Of a DNA stretch of 21,513 nt, positions 15,749 to 21,513 are shown one piece after another. The DNA is from Flavobacteriales bacterium UBA1694 (GTDB lineage Bacteria; Bacteroidota; Bacteroidia; Flavobacteriales; Weeksellaceae): contig DCJS01000047.1 of assembly GCA_002319955.1 (NCBI GenBank), positions 5,935 to 27,447 of the forward strand. The letters run 5' to 3'. The position numbers and the translations under genes were made by a program. Numbering within the stretch: the first letter of the stretch is position 1; each line of letters begins with the position of its first letter. The notes under the pieces are model-generated. The model was not told the origin of the DNA, made no database searches, and saw nothing but the letters and a program-made list of their open reading frames with translations.

Positions 15749-17226
15749 CGTTTTTCGTGTTTAAGTTTGATTAGTTCGTTGGCAACAATTTTACCCGATA
15801 TGATGGAGGGCGGAACTCCCGGCCCCGGAACGGTTAATTGACCCGTGTAGAATAAATTTTTGAGCCGTTTGTTTTTTATTTTAGGTTTCAAAACTGCCGT
15901 TTGACTAAGTGTATTGGCCAGACCGTAAGCATTGCCCCCGTAAGCATTGTAATCTGAAATAAAATCACTGACACAGAAACTTCTTTTGTACTCAATGCTT
16001 GAGCGTAAATCGACTAGCCCTGTATGGCTTTCAATTCTTGTAAGCATTTGCGTTAAATACGTTTCGCGTGTTAATTCCTCGTCGTTTATTCCGGTTGCCA
16101 AGGGCATCAATAAAAACATGTTTTCTTTGTTTTTAGGCGCCACGCTAGAATCTGTTTTTGAGGGACAACAAACATAAAAAAGTGGCTTTTCAGGCCATTT
16201 TTTCTCGCCATAAATACAATCAATGTGCTGGTCCAAGTCATTTTCAAAGAACAGGGTATGGTGTTTCAGGTTGGGAATCGTTTGATTGATTCCTAAATAA
16301 TAGATCAAACTTGAGGGTGCAAACGTTCTGTTTTCCCAATAGGCTTGATCATAATTTCTATACTCTTCACGCAGCAATGTTTCTGTATGATGGTAATCTG
16401 AAGAAGCAATGACCGCATCAAATTCATAAGGTTCGCCATGGATTGTTAAAGAGCTAACCCGGTCATCGTGTGTGTTTATGCTTTCAACGGTTTTGTTAAA
16501 ATGAAAAATTGCACCTTGGTTTTCGGCAACTTTTTTCATGGCCAATACCAATTGATAAAAGCCACCCTTCGGATAATGGGTTCCTAAGGCATACCCGCCA
16601 TAATTCATCAAACTATACAATGCCGGAATGTTTTTTGGAGAGGCCCCGAGAAAAATCACTGGGAACTCCATCAATGTTCTTAATTTTTCATTTTTAAAAT
16701 ATTTGGCAACATAGCTTCTAAAGTTCGTCAGCAAATCCAATTTCAAGGCACTTTTCGCTATTTTTGGAGAAACGAATTCTAACCAGTTATGGCAAGGTTT
16801 ATTCACGAAATCCTGCATCCCGACTTCGTATTTGAATTTAGCCGACTTCATAAAGTGGTCTAATTGCAAAGCGGCCCCCTTCTCAATTTGTTCGAACAAG
16901 ATTTTTAGTTCCTCGAAATTTTCAGGAACACTCATTTTCATTTCTGAAAAAATCATTTCAAATTGTGGGTTTAATGAAATCAACTCGAAGAAATCAGAAG
17001 TTTTGTAGCCGAAATCTGCAAAAAAGCTTTCAATAATATCAGGCATCCAGTACCAACTTGGTCCCATATCAAAAACGTAACCTTCTTGGGTAGAAAATTG
17101 CCTTGCTCTTCCTCCTGGGCGGTCGTGCTTTTCGAATACGTGAACCTCGTTTCCTGCTTTTGCCAGATAAGCGGCAGCGGATAGCCCCGAAAAACCGGAA
17201 CCGATAACGGCTATTTTTCTGTTCAT
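15745..17226 (-). CDS. crtI: Phytoene desaturase (CrtI-type, lycopene-forming)
   Basis: This FAD-dependent desaturase/isomerase takes phytoene to lycopene at the membrane. The 493 residues start with the dinucleotide-binding fold IAVIGSGFSGLSAAAYLAKA (Gly9, 11, 14) and HVFEKHDRPGGRARQF. The C-terminal flavin-binding segment is LFYTGQLTVPGPGVPPSIIS, the Bacteroidota variant of the usual TxPGxGxPG. Length matches bacterial CrtI (490-510). The number of desaturations (four for lycopene) is inferred from the presence of a lycopene cyclase in the same operon. It overlaps marR by 4 bases and crtB by 4. Confidence 0.95.
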   Translation of the reverse strand: MNRKIAVIGSGFSGLSAAAYLAKAGNEVHVFEKHDRPGGRARQFSTQEGYVFDMGPSWYWMPDIIESFFADFGYKTSDFFELISLNPQFEMIFSEMKMSVPENFEELKILFEQIEKGAALQLDHFMKSAKFKYEVGMQDFVNKPCHNWLEFVSPKIAKSALKLDLLTNFRSYVAKYFKNEKLRTLMEFPVIFLGASPKNIPALYSLMNYGGYALGTHYPKGGFYQLVLAMKKVAENQGAIFHFNKTVESINTHDDRVSSLTIHGEPYEFDAVIASSDYHHTETLLREEYRNYDQAYWENRTFAPSSLIYYLGINQTIPNLKHHTLFFENDLDQHIDCIYGEKKWPEKPLFYVCCPSKTDSSVAPKNKENMFLLMPLATGINDEELTRETYLTQMLTRIESHTGLVDLRSSIEYKRSFCVSDFISDYNAYGGNAYGLANTLSQTAVLKPKIKNKRLKNLFYTGQLTVPGPGVPPSIISGKIVANELIKLKHEKR

Positions 17227-17885
17227 GACCTTCGCTCTTTTAAAATTTCATTCAATAAATATTCAGGTTCAATATTTTTATCATAAATCGGTTGATGAAA
17301 ATCATTAAGCTTATTGAGCAGCCTAATTAAGTCCATTTTTTCGTTTTGTGTTAAATCGCCTGTAACCATTTGCGTTGCTTGTCTGATTTTGTCCATTTGA
17401 TTTTCTAAAACCTCAAGTCCTGTCGTGCTTATTTTCAATACTTTACTTCGTTTATCAACTTCAGAATCGCTTTGATCTACCCAGCCTTGTGCAATCAACC
17501 GATTGATAATTTGCATGCCGGCAGGCTTTTCATGAACATTCTTTTTTATCAAGTCCATTTTGGTCATCGTCCCGAACGCTTTTAGGTTAATGAGGTAGAT
17601 GAAATCTTCTTGTGTCGAAAAGTTTGAACCGAATAGGGCGGATTTTGAATAACTCTTAGCATACCGGTTCAAATGAACAATCAAAGTACTAATGACACTT
17701 TCTGCACTACGTCCCTTTTCTTTTCCTTCCCAACTGGGTTCGCTCGTTAGTTCATCATCTTTGTAACCATCAACGATCCATTTTTCAAACCCTACGATAT
17801 CATTTGGATAGGTTCTGCCAAGACTATTTTCAGCCTCGAATTCTTCAAGCAGATTGAGGACGTTTTTTAAAATAGCGTATTTCAT
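17223..17885 (-). CDS. MarR-family transcriptional regulator of the carotenoid operon
   Basis: This 220-residue protein has a winged helix-turn-helix at about residues 92-155: FSTQEDFIYLINL, TKMDLIKKNVHEKPAGMQII for the recognition region, and the wing SEVDKRSKVLKISTTG with the typical DxRSK turn. N- and C-terminal helices would form the dimer. It is first in the operon and overlaps crtI by 4 bases, so it is co-transcribed with the enzymes and probably controls its own promoter. An AT-rich palindrome upstream is a candidate site. Regulators of this family commonly head carotenoid clusters in this phylum; the inducing signal is unknown. Confidence 0.9.
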   Translation of the reverse strand: MKYAILKNVLNLLEEFEAENSLGRTYPNDIVGFEKWIVDGYKDDELTSEPSWEGKEKGRSAESVISTLIVHLNRYAKSYSKSALFGSNFSTQEDFIYLINLKAFGTMTKMDLIKKNVHEKPAGMQIINRLIAQGWVDQSDSEVDKRSKVLKISTTGLEVLENQMDKIRQATQMVTGDLTQNEKMDLIRLLNKLNDFHQPIYDKNIEPEYLLNEILKERRS

Positions 17886-17901
17886 AATCTGAATTAGAAT
17901 G

Positions 17902-17942
17902 CAAATATACTAATTTTTACAATCAATGGTATATTTTTATAC
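17902..17942 (-). promoter_or_regulatory. Promoter -7 element and palindromic operator of the carotenoid operon
   Basis: On the minus strand TATATTTG (plus-strand 17902-17909) fits the TAnnTTTG -7 consensus and ends 16 bases before the marR ATG, the same distance as in the tetR promoter. A TTG at the expected -33 spacing is missing. Upstream, GTATATTTTTATAC (17929-17942) is a near-perfect palindrome. Its half GTATATTT also pairs as an inverted repeat with AAATATAC (17903-17910), which covers the -7 element. These are plausible MarR-binding sites. Confidence 0.5.
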
Positions 17943-18271
17943 TGGAAATTCAGCGCGTGTTTTTTAATTGCGTCGCAGTAACTATAATTTGAAGTAATAT
18001 TATTGAGAAGATCGGGGCTCTACGTAGCCTTTACAAAGAGAATTTGATGGTCATACGATTTAGGTTCGAGTCCCAAGAACTTACCCCGCTAGTATAAAAA
18101 CGCACAAAATCTAAAAATAGAGTAAAAGTTGTTTGCACTCGAATGTTAAAGAGATGATTAGCCATGCGTTCATGTCGTAATGAAAGGGGTAGATTTCAAA
18201 TTAGCACCCTTGGTGGCACCGATAGAGCAGAAATAGGAAAATAGGAAAGTGTTTAGTAGACAAGTTATTAT
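17943..18271. other. Noncoding stretch between carotenoid operon and tRNA-Arg
   Basis: No convincing gene is seen on either strand in this stretch. It contains the tRNA-like remnant at 18013-18088 and otherwise AT-rich sequence without recognisable repeats. It lies upstream of the carotenoid operon promoter and downstream of the tRNA terminator. Confidence 0.6.
18013..18088 (+). pseudogene. Degenerate tRNA-like sequence
   Basis: A 76-base segment begins CGGGG and ends CCCCG, the size of a tRNA. It contains GGTTCGAGTCCC (18063-18074), which matches the conserved T-loop region of tRNAs. The T-stem TTAGG/CCCAA has one A-C mismatch. The rest does not fold as a cloverleaf: the outer five pairs are out of register and no anticodon arm is clear. 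It resembles a decayed tRNA or a tRNA fragment left by integration. Confidence 0.35.
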
Positions 18272-18300
18272 GAAAAAAGCCTCAACTTAAAGTTGAGGCT
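18272..18300 (-). terminator. Intrinsic terminator of tRNA-Arg
   Basis: On the minus strand an 11-bp inverted repeat AGCCTCAACTT / AAGTTGAGGCT (effective loop about 5 bases) is followed by six T (plus-strand A-run 18273-18278). It begins 7 bases after the tRNA 3' end. There is no T-run on the other side, so it serves only the minus strand. Confidence 0.88.
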
Positions 18301-18306
18301 TAAAAG

Positions 18307-18380
18307 TGAACGCGGAAGGAGTCGAACCCTCAACCTTCAGAGCCGTAATCTGACGCTCTATCCAATTGAGCTACGCGTCC
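18307..18380 (-). tRNA. tRNA-Arg (anticodon ACG)
   Basis: This 74-base cloverleaf reads: acceptor GGACGCG paired with CGCGTTC (one G-U), D-arm GCTCAATTGGATAGAGC, anticodon stem TCAGA/TCTGA with loop TTACGGC (anticodon ACG, read as ICG, decoding CGU/CGC/CGA), variable loop AGGTT, and T-arm GAGGG TTCGACT CCTTC. The discriminator is A; CCA is not encoded and must be added. The anticodon loop base after ACG is a purine, as expected. The gene is intact, with its own promoter and terminator. Confidence 0.96.
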
Positions 18381-18399
18381 ATTATCGTTTTACGGTTTG

Positions 18400-18430
18400 C
18401 AAATATAGGACTTTTTTATTTTCTTTGAAA
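18400..18430 (-). promoter_or_regulatory. Promoter of tRNA-Arg
   Basis: On the minus strand TATATTTG (plus-strand 18400-18407) matches the TAnnTTTG -7 element and ends 20 bases before the tRNA 5' base, allowing a leader of about 13. About 20 bases upstream lies TTTC, a weak match to the TTTG -33 element. It shares the 51-base gap with the divergent lipoprotein gene. Confidence 0.6.
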
Positions 18431-18431
18431 G

Positions 18432-19478
18432 ATGAAGTGCAAATTATTTTTATTTCTTTTTTTGGCTCTGGTACTGAGTTGCCAGAAAAAATCAGAGTCG
18501 CCAAATGTCGGCTCACAACAGGTTTCTCCAAGTGTTTCCTACCAGTGGGAAGGAAATGATCTCCTTGTCAAGACCTCTAAGTCTGAAACCCGTTGGAACT
18601 CACAGAACTTACCTATTAAACGGGCCGTTGTTCTCAATGCGAGCCTGATCGGCTATTTTCTAGAACTAGGATTAGAATCGAGCCTTGTCGGGGTGTCCAG
18701 TCCAGAATACATTTACTCCTCTCGAATTCATAAATTACTAGAGTCGGGGCAGATTCAAAACGTGGGGAGTGAGCAGAAGTACGACTTGGAGCGCATTTTA
18801 GCGCTAAAACCGCAGGTCATTTTTACCAATTATATTTCCACATTTGAGAATACGTATACTGTTTTAAAGCAGAGCGGAATTAAAATTGTGTTCTTAGACG
18901 AGTATTTAGAAAACGAGCCTTTAGATAAATCAAAATACCTTTTGGTTTTTGGCGCCTTGTTTGGCCTCGAAAACGAGTCTAAAGCCCGGTATGAAGAAAT
19001 TGAGCAGGCTTATAAAGCCCTGGTAGTCCAGGCTCAGAAACAGCCCACAAGGCCTCTGGTAATCACGAATGAACTTTACGGAAATCAGTGGTTTATGCCA
19101 GGTGGAAAAACGCAGTTCGCCGCATTTATGAAGGACGCAGGCGCTAAGTATCTCTTAGAATCGACCAGCGATACCAAGGCACTGCCCCTTAGTTTTGAGC
19201 AAGTTCTCGTCGAGGCTAAGACGGCCAGACTCTGGGTGAACGCGGGAAATTATAATTCAAAATCCGAGATGTTAGCGCTCCATTCCAATTATACGAAACT
19301 GGAGGTTTTCAATGAGGGGAAAATTTATGCGATTTCAGGCAGGACTCAGGGGAAGGCAAACGATTTTTTTGAATCTGGGGTGGTACGCGCCGATTTGGTC
19401 CTAAAAGACTATATTCAAATTGTGCATCCAGGACTTATTTCGAGTGAGCCCCTTCGATATTTTAAAGAACTTCATTAG
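18432..19478 (+). CDS. ABC transporter substrate-binding lipoprotein (BtuF/FepB-like)
   Basis: This 348-residue binding protein probably delivers a cobalamin, haem or ferric-siderophore ligand to a FecCD-type importer. A lipoprotein signal peptide ends VLSC with Cys17, so it is membrane-tethered; the start is fixed by this peptide. The two-lobed periplasmic-binding fold is visible: KRAVVLNASLIGYFLELGLE, SLVGVSSPEYIYSS, VGSEQKYDLERILALKPQVI with FTN, GIKIVFLDEYLEN, the linking helix PLDKSKYLLVFGALFG, and WFMPGGKTQFAAFMKDAGA in the second lobe. No permease or ATPase gene is in the window, so its transporter is elsewhere or it works alone. The stop is 35 bases before mtgA; the start is 51 bases from the divergent tRNA. 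Confidence 0.9.
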   Translation: MKCKLFLFLFLALVLSCQKKSESPNVGSQQVSPSVSYQWEGNDLLVKTSKSETRWNSQNLPIKRAVVLNASLIGYFLELGLESSLVGVSSPEYIYSSRIHKLLESGQIQNVGSEQKYDLERILALKPQVIFTNYISTFENTYTVLKQSGIKIVFLDEYLENEPLDKSKYLLVFGALFGLENESKARYEEIEQAYKALVVQAQKQPTRPLVITNELYGNQWFMPGGKTQFAAFMKDAGAKYLLESTSDTKALPLSFEQVLVEAKTARLWVNAGNYNSKSEMLALHSNYTKLEVFNEGKIYAISGRTQGKANDFFESGVVRADLVLKDYIQIVHPGLISSEPLRYFKELH

Positions 19479-19497
19479 TTCACTAGCCCGAAATTGT

Positions 19498-19505
19498 TAT
19501 TTTTG
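19498..19505 (+). promoter_or_regulatory. Possible -7 promoter element before mtgA
   Basis: TATTTTTG matches TAnnTTTG and ends 8 bases before the mtgA ATG, consistent with a near-leaderless transcript. No good TTG is present at the -33 distance, so mtgA may instead be read with the upstream lipoprotein gene. Confidence 0.35.
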
Positions 19506-19513
19506 CAGCAGCT

Positions 19514-20158
19514 ATGTGGAAGTTTATTAAAAGAATTGTTTTTTTAGTCTTAGTGCTGAGCCTTTTGGGGTTATTAGCGGGTCGTTTCCTTAACCCCCCT
19601 GTGACGATTACACAGATAGGTGGTCTGGTGAAGTATGGAAAATTAGACCGAGACTATATTCCCTTAAGTGAAATGGGAAGCGCAATTCAAAAGGCGGTTG
19701 TTGCGGCGGAGGATCAAAAATTCTTCCAGCATACTGGTTTTGATTACGCAGCCATTCAAAAGGCGATGCAGCACAACGAAGAAGGAAAAAAACTAAGGGG
19801 GGGAAGTACCATCTCTCAACAAACCGCTAAGAACATCTTTTTGTGGCAAGGACGAAGCTGGGCTCGAAAAGGGCTTGAGGCTGGGTTTACCTTCGCTATG
19901 GAGGCCCTGTGGCCCAAAGAAGTCATTTTAGAGCGCTATTTAAATTCAATCGAAATGGGTCAAGGCGTTTTTGGAATTCAGGCGGCCTCCCAGTACTACT
20001 TTAGTAAAGACGCCCAGAATTTGACAAAAAGTGAGGCGGCTTATATCGCGGCCACGCTTCCAAATCCCAAAAAATACGATCCACGAAATCCCTCTTCCTA
20101 TCTGCGTAAGCGGCACAACTGGATCTTAAAACAAATGGCGCATGTGCGCCTCCCGTAA
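19514..20158 (+). CDS. mtgA: Monofunctional peptidoglycan glycosyltransferase (GT51)
   Basis: This enzyme polymerises lipid II into glycan strands at the outer face of the inner membrane and has no transpeptidase domain. The 214 residues start with a membrane anchor (about 5-23). The GT51 motifs follow in order: AVVAAEDQKFFQHTGFD with catalytic Glu66, LRGGSTISQQTAKNIFLWQG (95-113), KEVILERYLNSIEMG with second glutamate Glu140, FGIQAASQYYFSKDA, and LTKSEAAYIAATLPNPKKYD. Length is slightly below the usual 225-245. It lies 35 bases after the lipoprotein gene and 18 before the Gcr-type gene, so the three may be co-transcribed. Confidence 0.95.
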   Translation: MWKFIKRIVFLVLVLSLLGLLAGRFLNPPVTITQIGGLVKYGKLDRDYIPLSEMGSAIQKAVVAAEDQKFFQHTGFDYAAIQKAMQHNEEGKKLRGGSTISQQTAKNIFLWQGRSWARKGLEAGFTFAMEALWPKEVILERYLNSIEMGQGVFGIQAASQYYFSKDAQNLTKSEAAYIAATLPNPKKYDPRNPSSYLRKRHNWILKQMAHVRLP

Positions 20159-20176
20159 CCTAATTAAAGCCTATTC

Positions 20177-21513
20177 ATGCCGTTTTTAACTTTAAATAAA
20201 CCAGCCTTTGGAAGCGTTCTTAAAAAGTATTTTAGCTTTAAGAACGAAACCACCTCTTTAGAGCCTTTATTTGAAGTGTTTCACAGCATCAAAAGGGAGG
20301 ACTTTAGTGTGGTGCTCGATTTTTTCATTCACAGTGAGGAAATCACCCAAAACTTTGGGTTTTACCTTCAAGCCCTTTTTGAAAAAAAGCCGTTTAATCT
20401 ATCGCTCACCGAGGCAAATATCCTCTCAGAAAACGCCTTTTTACCGGAGTTTCGAAAACGAACCCTCGATATTATATTACCCCCCGTTGGAAACGAAAAC
20501 TCCATCTGGTATATTGTCGACTTTATCTCCACCAGGCCAGGACGTGATTTAAAGTACTTAAAAAGCATTCCCTCTGAACAGCTTGACACGCTTTTTAAAC
20601 TCCTTGGAATCGATGATTTAATCACCCGTAAGAGAGTCAAGCGTGAGATGCTCTTTTCCGCTAATATTCTTGCTTGGCGCGCCGTAGGAAATGCCCTTGA
20701 TGTCGGGGTTATGAACATGGTGCCCGAGTACATGAATTACGACAACCCATTTTTGGCCCTGCAAGACGAGATGGATTTACTAAAGGTGGAAATGTCTAAG
20801 AATCCCGATTTTCAGTTTTCCTCCAAGGATCCCGAATACAAACAGATTACTATTTATTTGGGGCAGTGCTTGCTGTTCATTGAAACCGCATTCAAAAATT
20901 CAGCGAAATACGGGATCACCAGCAGTATCAACCAGTCACTTTTGAAAATTCGCCAGCAAATTAACCGCATTTCCGATATTTTCTCCCTGTGGCGCATTGA
21001 CGAGCCTAAGGATGTGGTGAAAAACTCCAAAGAATTAATCTTTAAGATTATGGAGTATAAGTCGCATAAGAACAATATTTCAGAACTCTTTAACGACGCG
21101 ACAAGGCTGCAGTCGCATTTGATCACAAATCATACGGCCGAAACCGGCGCGCATTATATCACCTCAACGCGAAAAGAGTATATCAATATGTTCTGGCGAG
21201 CCAGTGGCGGAGGGGTCATTGTTGGAGCCCTGGTGGTGCTCAAGCTGCTTTACGGGTACGCCCCAGGCAGTGAATTTTCGCACGCCTTTATGTACGCTTT
21301 AAATTATGCGATGGGATTCGTGATGATTTATCTGATGGGGTTTACCCTAGCCACAAAACAGCCGGCCATGACGGCGGCGACCATGGCAAAGGTGCTTTCT
21401 GATGAGAAGAACACCACCACGAATTATAAAGAATTTGCCCATCTCATATCCAAACTCTTTCGGAGTCAGTTTATCGCCTTTATTGGAAACGTCGCCTTAG
21501 CCTTTCCAGTGGC
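20177..21513 (+). CDS. Gcr-type 'site-specific recombinase' membrane protein (3' partial)
   Basis: The frame from ATG 20177 is open for 445 codons and runs off the window. It matches the family annotated as site-specific recombinase (Gcr, named after a gonococcal protein): a long helical N-terminal half (FNLSLTEANILSENAFLPEF, MLFSANILAWRAVGNALDVG), then membrane helices starting about residue 340. The signature TLATKQPAMTAATMAKVLSD is at about 390. Full proteins are about 650-700 residues, so roughly a third is missing. It has no visible tyrosine or serine recombinase catalytic motif, and several membrane helices argue against a recombinase role. It follows mtgA after 18 bases. Confidence 0.85.
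   Translation, partial: MPFLTLNKPAFGSVLKKYFSFKNETTSLEPLFEVFHSIKREDFSVVLDFFIHSEEITQNFGFYLQALFEKKPFNLSLTEANILSENAFLPEFRKRTLDIILPPVGNENSIWYIVDFISTRPGRDLKYLKSIPSEQLDTLFKLLGIDDLITRKRVKREMLFSANILAWRAVGNALDVGVMNMVPEYMNYDNPFLALQDEMDLLKVEMSKNPDFQFSSKDPEYKQITIYLGQCLLFIETAFKNSAKYGITSSINQSLLKIRQQINRISDIFSLWRIDEPKDVVKNSKELIFKIMEYKSHKNNISELFNDATRLQSHLITNHTAETGAHYITSTRKEYINMFWRASGGGVIVGALVVLKLLYGYAPGSEFSHAFMYALNYAMGFVMIYLMGFTLATKQPAMTAATMAKVLSDEKNTTTNYKEFAHLISKLFRSQFIAFIGNVALAFPV

Noticed and set aside
11782..18306. Direct-repeat attachment sites, integrase, insertion sequences or CRISPR arrays around the carotenoid block
   Set aside because: Reading both edges by eye I found no matching repeats, transposase or recombinase gene, or regularly spaced repeats, so mobility is only inferred.
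18396..18427. TTTG-N20-TTTCTTTG as a promoter for the lipoprotein gene
   Set aside because: The -7-like element ends only 4 bases before the required ATG (18432), which would put the transcript start inside the coding region, and the conserved TA is missing.
18293..18559. 88-codon open frame across the tRNA and lipoprotein start
   Set aside because: It overlaps the tRNA-Arg gene on the opposite strand and the lipoprotein gene in another frame; it is a coincidental open frame.

Overview
The window looks like a piece of a Bacteroidota chromosome, most likely a marine-type Flavobacteriales member. Four things point there: a DNA polymerase III alpha subunit with an in-cis DnaQ-type exonuclease domain; promoters that fit the Bacteroidota -33/-7 pattern (TTG, then TAnnTTTG) with very short leaders; few Shine-Dalgarno sequences; and a MarR-crtI-crtB-...-crtZ-crtYcd carotenoid operon of the Bacteroidota kind. 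Genus cannot be read from the sequence. The core-gene flanks are roughly 43-48% GC in the 60-base lines I counted by hand, while the central carotenoid block mostly runs near 27-47%, usually mid-30s.

Layout. (1) 1-4353 is dnaE, cut at its 5' end, followed by a strong intrinsic terminator. (2) 4468-10698 is a four-gene tripartite efflux operon on the + strand: a TetR regulator, a TolC-like outer-membrane channel, an AcrA-like periplasmic adaptor and an AcrB-like RND pump. A perfect inverted repeat overlaps the promoter at its head and is the likely TetR operator. A bidirectional terminator at 10735-10764 separates it from the convergent genes. (3) 10846-11745 (- strand) is a TIGR01777-type NAD(P)-binding epimerase-like protein. 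(4) 11746-12829 is an AT-rich gene graveyard holding a small ORF, an unrecognised gene broken by a frameshift and an in-frame stop, and a C-terminal remnant of a DUF1569 (DinB-like) gene. (5) 12830-17885 (- strand) is a compact operon, transcribed marR-crtI-crtB-(exported unknown)-(SRPBCC)-crtZ-crtYcd, with ATGA-type 4-nt overlaps at nearly every junction. (6) 17886-18306 is mostly noncoding, with a promoter/palindrome, a decayed tRNA-like sequence and a terminator. (7) 18307-18380 is tRNA-Arg(ACG) on the - strand. (8) 18432-21513 (+ strand) holds a lipoprotein substrate-binding protein, a monofunctional peptidoglycan transglycosylase (mtgA) and a Gcr-type 'site-specific recombinase' membrane protein running off the window end.

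How the genes work together. The efflux operon should export toxic compounds across both membranes and be repressed by its own TetR protein. The carotenoid operon should convert geranylgeranyl diphosphate (made elsewhere; there is no crtE here) to phytoene (CrtB), lycopene (CrtI), beta-carotene (CrtYcd) and zeaxanthin (CrtZ), under a MarR-type regulator. Two uncharacterised passengers, an exported protein and an SRPBCC/START-like protein, sit inside this operon. Lower GC, the degraded genes on one side and the tRNA-like remnant plus tRNA gene on the other suggest the block was acquired or rearranged as a unit. No direct repeats or integrase were found to prove it.
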